Shown one piece after another: positions 51,401-59,423 of a stretch of 64,000 nucleotides of DNA (positions are counted from its first letter, which is position 1; the number at the start of each line of letters is the position of its first letter). This DNA comes from Thermoanaerobaculia bacterium (GTDB lineage: Bacteria; Acidobacteriota; Thermoanaerobaculia; Multivoradales; Multivoraceae): the NCBI GenBank assembly GCA_022826745.1, contig JAJDUI010000038.1, positions 1-64,000 on the forward strand. The letters are read 5' to 3'. The notes below the pieces were generated by a model. That model saw only the letters and a program-made list of their open reading frames with translations. It did no database searches and had not been told where the DNA came from. Position numbers and translations under genes: made by a program.

Positions 51401-52261
51401 GGTGTTGAGCAGAGCCTCGGCGGTCCCGGGCCTGTCGAAGAGCTCGGCCATCTGCTCGGGACTCTTGACGTAGAGCTCCTTCGGGTAGTGGAGCCGGTCC
51501 TCCTGCTGCTTCGACTTGCTCGTCGAAACGCAGATCAGCGTGTCGTGGCTGTCCCAGTCCTCGGCGGTGAGGAAGTGCGCGTCGTTGTCGCACACGATCG
51601 GCAGGTCGAGGTCGGACGCCAGGCGCAGGATCTGCTCGTTGACCTCGTCCTGCTCGGGCGTCTCGTGGCTCTGCAGCTCGAGGTAGAAGCAGGGCTCCCC
51701 GGTCTCATCGGCGGGGAAGGTCTTCAGGTGCCAGCGGGCTTCCTCCTTCGCCCGGTCATAGTGCTCGTCGTTGCCCGTCTCGATGTGCCTGCGAAGGTGA
51801 TAGGCGAGCGAGGAGCCGAGGTGGCCGTTGATCGCGATCAGGCCCTCGCTCCACCGCGGCAGCGTTTCCTCCTTGTCCATCCGCGGCTTGTAGTAGAAGC
51901 CCTCGGTGTAGCTGTCGGAGGACAGTTGGACCAGGTTGCGCCATCCCGTCTCGTTGCGGGCCAGCAGTACAAGGTGGAAACCGCCGTCCGCCACTCCCTG
52001 GGTTTCCTTGTGACGCCGGTCGGACGTCTCCGTCCTGATGTCGGGCGCCACGTACGCCTCGATCCCCAGGATGGGCTTGACGCCCTTCTTCCGGCAGGCC
52101 TCGTAGAAGGCGACGGCGCCGAACAGGTTGCCGTGGTCGGTAAGGGCGACCGCGTCCATGCCGAGGCCGGCGATCCGGTCCACCAGGGACTCCATCCGGT
52201 TGCCTCCATCGAGCAGCGAGTACTCGGAGTGGAGGTGAAGGTGGACGAAGTCCGGTGCCAT
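48449..52261 (-). CDS. dnaE: DNA polymerase III subunit alpha
   Basis: 1270 residues, replicative polymerase of the C family. The PHP domain is at the N-terminus (FVHLHLHSEYSLLDGGNRM, ALTDHGNLFG, VCDNDAHFL) and appears to keep its metal-binding residues. The polymerase active site is recognisable in ARGSGVGTMVGYTLGLSH and YPDIDIDLCQDGR, followed by FTFQ-like FQFESEGMRNLL and the helix-hairpin region with GFNKSHSVGYTLLAYQTAYL. An OB-fold domain near 1040-1130 contains VVLGALLGSLRTTRTRKGR, and a short proline-rich tail ends the protein. This is the DnaE1 type; no exonuclease domain as in PolC. Divergent from comEC across 101 bases. Confidence 0.97.
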   Translation of the reverse strand: MAPDFVHLHLHSEYSLLDGGNRMESLVDRIAGLGMDAVALTDHGNLFGAVAFYEACRKKGVKPILGIEAYVAPDIRTETSDRRHKETQGVADGGFHLVLLARNETGWRNLVQLSSDSYTEGFYYKPRMDKEETLPRWSEGLIAINGHLGSSLAYHLRRHIETGNDEHYDRAKEEARWHLKTFPADETGEPCFYLELQSHETPEQDEVNEQILRLASDLDLPIVCDNDAHFLTAEDWDSHDTLICVSTSKSKQQEDRLHYPKELYVKSPEQMAELFDRPGTAEALLNTRRIADRCNVELDFSANHAPLVRVERLEPPPLPAGTAEPEPGSGAWFDRFCAGYRVEPLAELPDEEELAALHADCDRALRELSEAGLAWRYGDRVEDAHRRRLDHELSVLAGKRISAYFLIVWDFVNEARKRDIPATARGSGVGTMVGYTLGLSHACPVRYGLLFERFTDPDRSEYPDIDIDLCQDGRAEILEYVREKYGYVAQIITFGTMKARAAIRDVGRVHELPLAQVDRISKLIGAELGVTIEQALGREKELKELYESDEQVREVIDTARELEGITRHSGVHAAGLVIATQPLENLVPLATSRTQGSKDVLVTQWDGPTVEKMGLLKMDFLGLTTLSIIERCRQLVRETLPPEAIAEAVPTCPEGRHPLDLDHIDLADPTVLGVFSSADTAGTFQFESEGMRNLLLQMKPDRLEDLVAANALFRPGPMALIPRYCDRKHGREETPQVHEIVDRHTADTHGIMVYQEQVMQIVHELGDVPLREAYTLIKAISKKSRKTINAARQRFVAGARDKGLAKQQATRLFELIEEFAGYGFNKSHSVGYTLLAYQTAYLKTWFPVQYMAAVLTYAADSTDKLVHYVDECARVKLPGGRRGIEVGAPDIDRSGVRFHVVFEPGEEQASGNGHIRFGLSAVKGVGEKAVRAILEAREEGGRFSSLWDFCRRVPLQTVNRSTIEALIKSGAFDGIHGKDQRAAMVDALGAAVKAGQRAAADRESGQASLLFAGGSDDSPEPDGDAGQELPAVPPWTAGELLAHEKEALGFFASSHPLDDHRELLERFGNVNVERLKALPADTEVVLGALLGSLRTTRTRKGRNPGQKMAMIQLEDKSARVEGVLFADAYAEYEERLERGAVLFFTGRVDRRREEPNLVVSKVVSVEEAPVKLARRLRIHLDLRGEAGTPDEPLNEELEQLRDLLDRRRSRGRNGGVEVEFELELPDRTVLAGANGSRAPVDDAVASEIDDLLGERGHCRYIGAPPPPSRP

Positions 52262-52362
52262 GCGCGGGTAAAGAGTCCACGCCGCGGCCGAAACCTCGAA
52301 CCGGTCCGCGCCGGGCGTCGACGGCGCCTAGCTTCTCACCGGCGGCAGGCCGGCGCAAGCGG

Positions 52363-54657
52363 ATGTGGAAGTCGCCGCTGGACGGCTTCGCGGCGTCCCC
52401 TTGCGTCCTAGTCAGTGTGGCCGCGGCCTCGACCTCTGTCGACTGGAGTGCGGCGCTGGCCCGGGCGCCGCTCCTGCCCCTGGCCGCGCTGTTCGTTCTG
52501 GTGATCCTCGCGGCCGGCGGTGAGCGAGGAGAGCTCCTCTCCTTCGACCCGGAGCGGGCCGTCACGGTGGAGGTCTTCGTGCCCGTTCTTGGCGCCGCGG
52601 CCTGGCAGCGCACCGACGAAGGGTGGACGGCACGGGTGGACGTCCGCGCGGTGGAGCAGGCGGGGCGGCCGGTAGCCGGACCGGAGCGCGCCTGGCTCCG
52701 GTTGCGCGGCGAGAGATCGCCGCCGTCCGAGCGACGGCTTCGCGTGCGCGGGTACTTCAGCCGGAGGCCGGCGTATCGCAACCTGAACAGGTCGCGGCCG
52801 GGCGACTGGGGGCTCAACGTGAAGAGCCTGGGGCTGATCAGGCCGATGGGAGGAGCGCCGGCGTGGGGCCTTCGGGTCGCCGCCAAACTGCGGCAGCGCC
52901 TCCTGCGCCCGCTCGACGAGACCTCGGGGCCTGGCGCCCTGCTGGCCCGGGCACTGGTGTTCGGCGACGCGCGGCGGGTGCCGCCCGAGTGGCGCACGGG
53001 GCTCCGTCGGGCCGGTCTGTCTCACCTGCTCGCCGTCTCGGGGCTTCACGTCGGACTGCTCCTGGGCGGCTTCTGGTGGCTCTCCGGTGCGCTCCCGGGC
53101 CGGGTTGCCGCGGTCGGCGCGGTTGCGGTGCTGCTCTTCTATGGCTGCCTCGTCGGTCCACGGCCATCGCTGCTCCGCGCGTCGGTGATGGCGCTGCTCG
53201 TCATCCTGTCGCTGTCCGTCGAGCGTCCGCCTCAGGCGCTCAACTCTCTTTCCGCCGCGCTCCTCGTCATCCTGGCTTTCGATCCACCTGCCGCGTTCGA
53301 CCTGGGCTTCCAGCTCAGCTTCCTGGCTACCGCCGGCATCCTGTTGCTGGCGCCCCGGCTGCTGAGGTGGTGGCGGCGCCCTGCCTTTGCCGGAAACGTG
53401 CGGCCGACGATGGTCGGCCAGGAGGCCCTGATGGTCGGGCTGGCGGCGACGATCGCCGCGCAACTCGCCACCCTGCCCGTCACCGCCTTCGAGATCGGCC
53501 TGCTGACGCCGTTCTCGCCGTTGCTCAACCTCGCCTTTGTGCCGCTCACCGCCGTCACGCTCGGCGTCTCGCTTGCCTGGGTCGGTCTGGCGTTCACGGC
53601 CTCGGTTCCCGTGCTGGGGGAGATCCTGGGACCCGGTGCTCGCTTGCTCCAGGCGCTTCTCGACCTGCTCACCCTGCCGTTCGCGTCGCTCGCACACCTG
53701 CCGGCGGGCTCCTGGCTGGCCTTGCCGTTGAGCGTCGACCCGGTCGCCGCGTTGGTGCTGGCGATCTGGCTCGGCGTCCTGGTGTCGGGGTTCCGGCGCG
53801 CCTTCTGGGGAGTGGCGCTGGTTCTGGTCTGCACTCCGGCGCTGCCGGAGGACGAACCGAGCCTGGCGATGCTCGACGTGGGACAGGGGGAGGCCATCCT
53901 GCTGCGGAGCGGCGAGCGAGGTCCGGTGATCCTGGTGGACGGCGGGGGCTACCGGCGGGGCAACTTCGCGGAGGCGGCGCTGCTTCAGGCTCTCGCGGCG
54001 GAAGGGGTTCGACGGATCGACCTGGCGATCCTCTCGCACGGCGATTCGGACCACTGCCGTGGACTGCTCGAGTTGACGTACTACCTGAGGATCGAGCGGC
54101 TGTGGGCGGTGCCGGTGGAACTTCGCGACGGATGCGGGCGAGCCCTGGCCGACCGCCTGGGCCGGCGGGTGCGGGGAGTGGTGCAGGGTGAAGGCGGCCA
54201 GTTGGGGGCCTGGAGCCTGGAGGTCCTCCATCCTCCGCCGGACCGCGCCGACGGCGGCAACTCCGCGTCGATGGTCGTACGGGCGTGCGTCGACCGGTCC
54301 TGCGCGTTGCTGACGGGGGATGTCGACCTCGCGGGGGAGCGGGAGCTTGTCGCCCGAGCGCGGCTCTACGGGATCCCGCTCCGCAGCGACGTGCTGAAGG
54401 TGGCGCATCACGGCAGCCGGACCTCGACCGGTCCCGGGCTGCTGGCGGCGGTAAGGCCGCGTCTGGGCCTCGTGTCGGCCGGCCGACGCAACCCGTACGG
54501 CCATCCCTCGTCGGAGGTCGTGTCACGGATGGAGGATCGGGGAGTCCGGGTTCTGCGCACGGACCTCCACGGCCGGATCGAGGTTCGCTTCCGCCGCGAC
54601 GGTTCCGGCGGCCGGCGCCCGGTCGTGCGGGTGGCGGCCTGGCCCCGCCGCCGCTAG
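52363..54657 (+). CDS. comEC: ComEC/Rec2 family DNA uptake channel protein
   Basis: 764 residues. It opens with a short hydrophobic section and an OB-like region (about 60-190). The competence domain follows with GLRRAGLSHLLAVSGLHVGL and many transmembrane helices (about 220-500). The C-terminal MBL-fold domain (about 510-760) holds MLDVGQGEAILLRSG, VDGGGYRRG, LSHGDSDHCRG and KVAHHGSRTS. ComEC carries single-stranded DNA across the inner membrane during natural transformation, and the MBL domain is thought to degrade one strand. All three parts are present, so it looks functional. The ATG at 52363 was preferred over one at 52255 that would overlap the divergent dnaE start. miaA follows after 9 bases. 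Confidence 0.92.
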   Translation: MWKSPLDGFAASPCVLVSVAAASTSVDWSAALARAPLLPLAALFVLVILAAGGERGELLSFDPERAVTVEVFVPVLGAAAWQRTDEGWTARVDVRAVEQAGRPVAGPERAWLRLRGERSPPSERRLRVRGYFSRRPAYRNLNRSRPGDWGLNVKSLGLIRPMGGAPAWGLRVAAKLRQRLLRPLDETSGPGALLARALVFGDARRVPPEWRTGLRRAGLSHLLAVSGLHVGLLLGGFWWLSGALPGRVAAVGAVAVLLFYGCLVGPRPSLLRASVMALLVILSLSVERPPQALNSLSAALLVILAFDPPAAFDLGFQLSFLATAGILLLAPRLLRWWRRPAFAGNVRPTMVGQEALMVGLAATIAAQLATLPVTAFEIGLLTPFSPLLNLAFVPLTAVTLGVSLAWVGLAFTASVPVLGEILGPGARLLQALLDLLTLPFASLAHLPAGSWLALPLSVDPVAALVLAIWLGVLVSGFRRAFWGVALVLVCTPALPEDEPSLAMLDVGQGEAILLRSGERGPVILVDGGGYRRGNFAEAALLQALAAEGVRRIDLAILSHGDSDHCRGLLELTYYLRIERLWAVPVELRDGCGRALADRLGRRVRGVVQGEGGQLGAWSLEVLHPPPDRADGGNSASMVVRACVDRSCALLTGDVDLAGERELVARARLYGIPLRSDVLKVAHHGSRTSTGPGLLAAVRPRLGLVSAGRRNPYGHPSSEVVSRMEDRGVRVLRTDLHGRIEVRFRRDGSGGRRPVVRVAAWPRRR

Positions 54658-54660
54658 CCT
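54655..54660 (+). promoter_or_regulatory. Possible -10 box (TAGCCT) of miaA
   Basis: TAGCCT, overlapping the comEC stop codon, ends 6 bases before the miaA ATG. The same hexamer precedes the amidase gene. It may allow miaA to be transcribed apart from comEC. Confidence 0.3.
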
Positions 54661-54666
54661 GCACCC

Positions 54667-55659
54667 ATGTCCTCACCTCCCTGGCAGGTGATCGCCGTCC
54701 TTGGTCCGACCGCCACCGGCAAGAGCGCGTTCGCGATGGCGTTGGCCGCCGACCTTGCCGAACGGGGGCTCACCGTCGAGTTGATCAGCGCGGACGCCCT
54801 GCAGGCCTATCGGGGACTCACGATCGGCACGGCGAAGCCCGGACCGAGAGAGCGGGGCCGGGTTCGCCACCACCTGATCGACGTGATCGAGCCGCACCAG
54901 GCGTTCTCGGCCGGGGCGTTCGCGCGACGCGCGGCGGTGGCCGTGGAAGAGATCGAAGCGCGCGGGGCGCTGCCGGTCCTGGTGGGCGGCAGCGGTTTCT
55001 ACCTGCGCGCGCTGTTGGATGGGCTGGCGCCGGTGCCGCCGGTCGGCGTGGAAGTGCGCGAGGCCTTGCGGGCGGACCTTCGCTCCCATGGACTCTGCAA
55101 GCTCGTCCGGGAGCTGCGGGAGGTGGATCCGGAGGGCGCCGGAACGCTTGCCCCGGGCGATACCCAGCGCGTGCTGCGCGCGCTCGAGGTGGTGAGGGCA
55201 ACCGGCCGGCCGCTTTCCGAGTGGCAGCGCCGGGGCACGGAGGGCCGGCTCGACCGAAGGCTTCTGAAGGTTGGATTGACCCTGCCGAGAACGGTTCTGT
55301 ACGATGCCGTGGAGAAGCGGGCCAGACGCATGCTGGAGCGCGGCTGGCTGGCCGAGGTCGAGCGCCTGCGGGAACACGCGCGCGGGCGTGGCGGTTGCTC
55401 CCTCGGGGAGTTGGCGGCGTTCCAGGCCATCGGCTACCGGCAGCTCGCCGATCACCTGGATGGGAACTTGACGCTGGAGCAGGCCTTGGAGGAAACGGTC
55501 CGGGCGACGCGCCGCTACGCCAAGCGGCAGGAGACGTGGTTCCGGAAGGAGCCGCGGGTCTGCTGGATCGACGCGGTGGCAACCGGCGAAACGGAGCGGG
55601 CGCGGACGCGGATCGTCGAAGCGCTGATCGACGGCCGGCCGTTCGAGGCGGCGCCGTGA
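54667..55659 (+). CDS. miaA: tRNA dimethylallyltransferase
   Basis: 330 residues. It transfers a dimethylallyl group to A37 of tRNAs reading UNN codons. The P-loop GPTATGKS is at 13-20. Further family motifs are LISADALQAYRGLTIGTAKP, HHLIDVIEPHQAFSAGAF, PVLVGGSGFYLRALLDGL, ELAAFQAIGYRQLADHLDG and RRYAKRQETWFRKEP. The length is normal, and the enzyme is cytoplasmic. GTG of the next gene overlaps its stop (GTGA). Confidence 0.97.
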   Translation: MSSPPWQVIAVLGPTATGKSAFAMALAADLAERGLTVELISADALQAYRGLTIGTAKPGPRERGRVRHHLIDVIEPHQAFSAGAFARRAAVAVEEIEARGALPVLVGGSGFYLRALLDGLAPVPPVGVEVREALRADLRSHGLCKLVRELREVDPEGAGTLAPGDTQRVLRALEVVRATGRPLSEWQRRGTEGRLDRRLLKVGLTLPRTVLYDAVEKRARRMLERGWLAEVERLREHARGRGGCSLGELAAFQAIGYRQLADHLDGNLTLEQALEETVRATRRYAKRQETWFRKEPRVCWIDAVATGETERARTRIVEALIDGRPFEAAP

Positions 55660-56990
55660 ACGCCGCCCGCCGCATGGCGGCGATGCTCGTCGCCTGCCTG
55701 TGGGGCGTTGCCTGCGTGACGACCGCCATAGTCGAAGCGCCACCCGAGGTCACCGAGCTCGACACCGGCATTCGCTCCTTTCTCCGTGAACCGCTTCTCG
55801 GCTACGAGGGCAACATCCCGGAGCAGAGCCGCTACGAGCTGGCCGGGGCGTCGGCGGCGCTGAGGCGCGGCGAGGTCGAGGTCGCCCGTACCAGCGCGGA
55901 GACGCTGCTCGGCATCGATCCGACGCTGCTGCCGGCCTCCGTCTTGCTGGCCCAGACCCACTTCGCGGCCGGTGAGAACGCGCTGGCGGTCGACCTCCTG
56001 GCGTTGCCACTGGCGGCTCGTCCCGGCTACACGGCGGGTCAGCTCGTCTATGCGAGGGCGGCGGAGCGGACCGGTGACGCGGTCGCCGCCTACCGGGCCT
56101 ACCGGGGCATCGCGGCGGTCGACGAGGTGGCGGCGGAGCGCGCCGCGGCGCTAGAGGACGAGGCCATCGCAGAGTTGAGCGACCGGATCGCCGCGGCCAT
56201 CGACGGCGGCGGACTTGCGGACGCCGGAACGGCGCTCGAGACCCTGCGCGTCTGGGCGCCGGGCTACCCGGCGGCCCTCGACCTGGGCCGGCGCCTGGCG
56301 TTGGCGCGGGGGGACACCGGGGCCGAACTGGCGGCGACGCGCGAACTCGTTGCGGCCGGCAACGCCTCCCTGGAAGTTCGCCATCGCCAGGCGGCGCTGG
56401 AACTCGAGGCGGGCGACGCCCGCCGGGGACTCGAGCTCTACGAAGAGCTTGCCGAACGGCATCCCGGCAACAGCGAGATCGCGGCGGGTCTGGCCGCGGC
56501 TCGGTTCACCTGGCGAACCAGGCTGCTGCCGGAGAGCGTGCGGGAGCTCTTCGAGGCCTCGAGCCTCCTGCGCGGCGACTTCGCGGCGCTCACGGCCTGG
56601 CTCGTGCCCGGCATCCGAACCGGGCCGGCCGGCAGCACGGTCATCGTCAGCGACATCCTGGAGCATCCGCATCGTCGCGAGATCGCGCGGCTCCTCAACC
56701 TGGGACTGATGGAGCCGGCGGACGCGGCGGTGCGCCGCTTCGGGCCGAACAACTACATGCGGCGCGGTCCGGCACTGGCCACGCTGCTCCGGATGCCGGG
56801 CCGGGTGGGCGGCGGCGCGGCCTGCGTCGGCGAGGCGGGCGGGCCGGCCGCGGACGACGCGGACGCGGTGTGTGAGGCCGCCCTGCGCTGCCGGCTCATC
56901 TCGGAACCGGCGGAGTGCCGTCCGGAACGGGCGATCTCAGGGCCGGAGGCGGTGGAAGCGCTGCGCCGGACGCTGCATCTGATTCAGTAA
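55656..56990 (+). CDS. TPR-like lipoprotein with C-terminal SLH-like segment
   Basis: 444 residues, GTG start overlapping the miaA stop. The N-terminus MAAMLVACLWGVACVTT carries a plausible lipobox (GVAC). The middle is made of TPR-like helical pairs (for example LLAQTHFAAGENALAVDLLA and LELEAGDARRGLELYEELAE). Near 325-385 a segment reads VSDILEHPHRREIARLLNLG followed by FGPNNYMRRGPALATLLRM, which matches the shape of an S-layer homology repeat (D-I-x-x-H, G-L, F-x-P, R-x-x). Two Cys pairs in the tail (ACVGEAGG, CEAALRC) may form disulfides. Likely an envelope scaffold; the exact role is unknown. Confidence 0.78.
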   Translation: MNAARRMAAMLVACLWGVACVTTAIVEAPPEVTELDTGIRSFLREPLLGYEGNIPEQSRYELAGASAALRRGEVEVARTSAETLLGIDPTLLPASVLLAQTHFAAGENALAVDLLALPLAARPGYTAGQLVYARAAERTGDAVAAYRAYRGIAAVDEVAAERAAALEDEAIAELSDRIAAAIDGGGLADAGTALETLRVWAPGYPAALDLGRRLALARGDTGAELAATRELVAAGNASLEVRHRQAALELEAGDARRGLELYEELAERHPGNSEIAAGLAAARFTWRTRLLPESVRELFEASSLLRGDFAALTAWLVPGIRTGPAGSTVIVSDILEHPHRREIARLLNLGLMEPADAAVRRFGPNNYMRRGPALATLLRMPGRVGGGAACVGEAGGPAADDADAVCEAALRCRLISEPAECRPERAISGPEAVEALRRTLHLIQ

Positions 56991-57067
56991 CGTCGTCGAT
57001 CGGCAACGTCGAACCCGCCGTGCCGGTCGGGGCAAGGCCGCCACGAATCGACCATCCGGAGCTACTC

Positions 57068-57709
57068 ATGACCGCAGCCGCTTCTTCCGTCGTCAACCCT
57101 GCCTCCGCCGTTGCGACGCTCGACCGGGAGCGCGCCATCGTTCTGGTCATCGATCTCCAGGGCCGGCTGGTGGACCTGATGGACCGGTCCCGGATGCTGC
57201 TCGACGGCACCGCGAGGCTGTTGCGTCTGGCGCAGTTGTTCGACCTGCCGGTGATCGTCACCGAGCAGTATCCGCAAGGGCTGGGGTCGACCCGCGAAGA
57301 GGTGGAGGCGGCGATTCTGGAGACGGATCCGGACGGCGGCCGTACGTGGCGGGTGGAGAAGGACTCCTTCGGCTGCTGCGGCGTGCCGGCGTTCGAAGAG
57401 GCCCTGGATGCCGCCAGGCCGGGACTGCCGGCGCCCGACCGCCAGGTCGTCGTGGCGGGGATCGAGGCGCACATCTGCGTCGTGCAGACCGTGCTCGATC
57501 TGATGGCGCGCGGGACCGACGTCCACGTCTGCTGGGACTGCGTCAGCTCGCGCGGCGAAGAGTACCGCCGCCACGCGATCGAGCGGATGGGCAACGCGGG
57601 CGCCCAGATCACGAACCACGAGTCCGTCGCCTTCGAGCTCGCCAGAGACAAGAACCACCCGCAGTTCAAGGGCGTGAACCGGCTCCTGAGAGAGGGACAG
57701 ATCGCGTGA
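57068..57709 (+). CDS. Isochorismatase-family cysteine hydrolase
   Basis: 213 residues. The catalytic triad is visible: Asp29 (VLVIDLQGRL), Lys98 (RVEKDSFGCCG) and Cys137 (GIEAHICVVQT). Members hydrolyse isochorismate, nicotinamide, N-carbamoyl compounds and related amides; a triad with Cys suggests an amidohydrolase rather than isochorismatase proper. The protein resembles the YcaC-like/ISOC1 group in length. The ATG at 57068 has GGAG 8-11 bases upstream. The next gene starts within its stop (GTGA). Confidence 0.88.
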   Translation: MTAAASSVVNPASAVATLDRERAIVLVIDLQGRLVDLMDRSRMLLDGTARLLRLAQLFDLPVIVTEQYPQGLGSTREEVEAAILETDPDGGRTWRVEKDSFGCCGVPAFEEALDAARPGLPAPDRQVVVAGIEAHICVVQTVLDLMARGTDVHVCWDCVSSRGEEYRRHAIERMGNAGAQITNHESVAFELARDKNHPQFKGVNRLLREGQIA

Positions 57710-58410
57710 CGCTCGCCGGCCCGCGCCTTGCCCGGGCCGTGTTGGCGGCGTTGCTGTGCCTGCCGGCTGCCGCGCAGACACCCGCCGGCACGGGCGACGC
57801 GGAGGCGGCCGTCCGCGCGACCTTCGAGGCTTACCGCCAGGCGTTGATGGCCGGCGACGGCGAGGTGGCGGCCTCCCTGGTCGATCGGGAGACCGGGGAG
57901 TACTACCGGCAGCTCAAGCGGCTGGTGCTCGAGGGAAGCGAGGAGGAAGTCCGCCAGCGCACGTTCGTCGACCGTTTCCTGGTCGTCGCCTTCCGTCATC
58001 AGTTCGCCAGCGACGAACTGGCGGCGATGGAACTTGCGGACGTGATCGTGCGGGCGATGGATCTCGGCTGGATCAACTCGACAGCGATCGAGCAGCTCGC
58101 GGTCGGCCCCATCCGGATCGAGGGAAACGGCCGGATGGACGGCAGCGAGGCCGTGGCCGCGGCGCGAACCCGGGCCTCGCTCGAGGACCCCTCCCTCGCC
58201 GGCGGGATGGATGACCTCGAGTACCGCTTCGTGAACGAGAACGGGCAGTGGAAGTTCCGGTTCAGCTCTTTCGTCTCTTCGATCGACGGCGTGATGCGGA
58301 ACCTCGCGGCGCAGCTCGGCGCGGACGAGGACGACCTCATCTTCACCCTGGTCGAGTCCCTGACCGGTGTCGAAGTGCTGCCCGAGGTCTGGGAGTCGCA
58401 CGACCGCTGA
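57706..58410 (+). CDS. Exported NTF2-like protein of unknown function
   Basis: 234 residues, GTG start overlapping the previous stop. The signal peptide is LARAVLAALLCLPAAAQ. The first part of the mature protein, EAAVRATFEAYRQALMAGDG, is the usual opening helix of NTF2/SnoaL-like cone folds, and LEYRFVNENGQWKFRFSSF is a typical final strand pair. No catalytic residues can be named. Cotranscription with the isochorismatase-family gene is likely, but the products probably work in different compartments. Confidence 0.75.
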   Translation: MTLAGPRLARAVLAALLCLPAAAQTPAGTGDAEAAVRATFEAYRQALMAGDGEVAASLVDRETGEYYRQLKRLVLEGSEEEVRQRTFVDRFLVVAFRHQFASDELAAMELADVIVRAMDLGWINSTAIEQLAVGPIRIEGNGRMDGSEAVAAARTRASLEDPSLAGGMDDLEYRFVNENGQWKFRFSSFVSSIDGVMRNLAAQLGADEDDLIFTLVESLTGVEVLPEVWESHDR

Positions 58411-58484
58411 CCGGGCAGGATCGCTGGCGGATCGGGCGCCTCGCGGGGACTCCGGCTGGCCGACCGTCCGGCCGTTCAGTGCGG

Positions 58485-58490
58485 TACGAT
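58485..58490 (+). promoter_or_regulatory. -10 box (TACGAT) of the second DUF4159 gene
   Basis: TACGAT ends 6 bases before the GTG at 58497. The string GGTACGATC is shared with the first DUF4159 gene at the same distance from its start. Confidence 0.45.
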
Positions 58491-58496
58491 CCCGTC

Positions 58497-59381
58497 GTGC
58501 CGAGCCGGCGAACAGCCCTCGTGGTCCTGGTTGCCGCCCTCCTCGCGGGTGGAGCGGCGGCCCTGGTGGCCAGGGGCGCGGCGCCGGCGGCGACTCCCCA
58601 GGTCGGCGCCTCGGACGAGCGCCGCGCCTTTCGCGGCCGGCATCGCGGTCCGTTGCCGCCTCAGGCGATGCGGACCTTCGAGAGGTACCTGTACAGACCC
58701 GTTCACCCGGACGAGGTGCTTCGGGAGTTCTACTTCACCCGGCTGGCCTACAGCGGCCACATGTACCGGGGATTCGCGGGGAGCTGGTCGATCGACTATC
58801 CGAAGGCCGACCGTCAGTTCATGGTCGGGCTGAAGCGGCTGCTCGACCAGTTGGACGCCTACGACTACGACCACGCCTTGCCGGCGACCGATCCCGAGCT
58901 CTTCCGTTTCCCCTTCCTGTACTCGGTGGAGGTCGGCTACATGGCCCTCAGTCCACCGGAGCGCGACGCGCTGCGGCGCTACCTGCTGGCCGGCGGCTTC
59001 TGGGTCATCGACGACTTCTGGGGCTCCTGGGAGTGGGCGAACCTGGAGCGGGAGCTGTCCCTGCTGCTGCCGGAGTATCCGATCGTCGAGATTCCTCTGG
59101 ATCACCCGATCTTCCACTGCTTCTACGACGTGGAGGAGATCATCCAGGTGCCCAACGTGGGTCAGGGCAGGTACGGGGGCCCGACCTGGGAGCAGGACGG
59201 CTTCACCCCTCACGTTCGCGGCATCTTCGACGAGGACGGCCGCCTGATGGTCGTGATCAACTGGAACACGGACCTCGGCGACGCCTGGGAGTGGGCGGAA
59301 GACGAGTGGTACCCGGTGCGGTTCTCCCACTACGCGTACCAGATGGGGGTCAACTTCGTCGTGTACGCGATGTCGCACTGA
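58497..59381 (+). CDS. DUF4159 domain protein, exported (copy 2)
   Basis: 294 residues, GTG start. The signal segment ALVVLVAALLAGGAAALVA is followed by a short spacer and a DUF4159 domain like that of 18402-19244: LRRYLLAGGFWVIDDFWG, YPIVEIPLDHPIFHCFYDVE, HVRGIFDEDGRLMVVINWNT and a common ending (GVNFVVYAMSH here, GVNLVLYALSH there). It leads into a VWA membrane protein, a caspase-fold protein and a TPR protein, the setting in which DUF4159 is most often found. Molecular function unknown. Confidence 0.86.
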   Translation: MPSRRTALVVLVAALLAGGAAALVARGAAPAATPQVGASDERRAFRGRHRGPLPPQAMRTFERYLYRPVHPDEVLREFYFTRLAYSGHMYRGFAGSWSIDYPKADRQFMVGLKRLLDQLDAYDYDHALPATDPELFRFPFLYSVEVGYMALSPPERDALRRYLLAGGFWVIDDFWGSWEWANLERELSLLLPEYPIVEIPLDHPIFHCFYDVEEIIQVPNVGQGRYGGPTWEQDGFTPHVRGIFDEDGRLMVVINWNTDLGDAWEWAEDEWYPVRFSHYAYQMGVNFVVYAMSH

Positions 59382-59423
59382 GCGACGTCTCCCGGCTTCG
59401 GCGTTCTTCTTCCCGGCGTTTCC

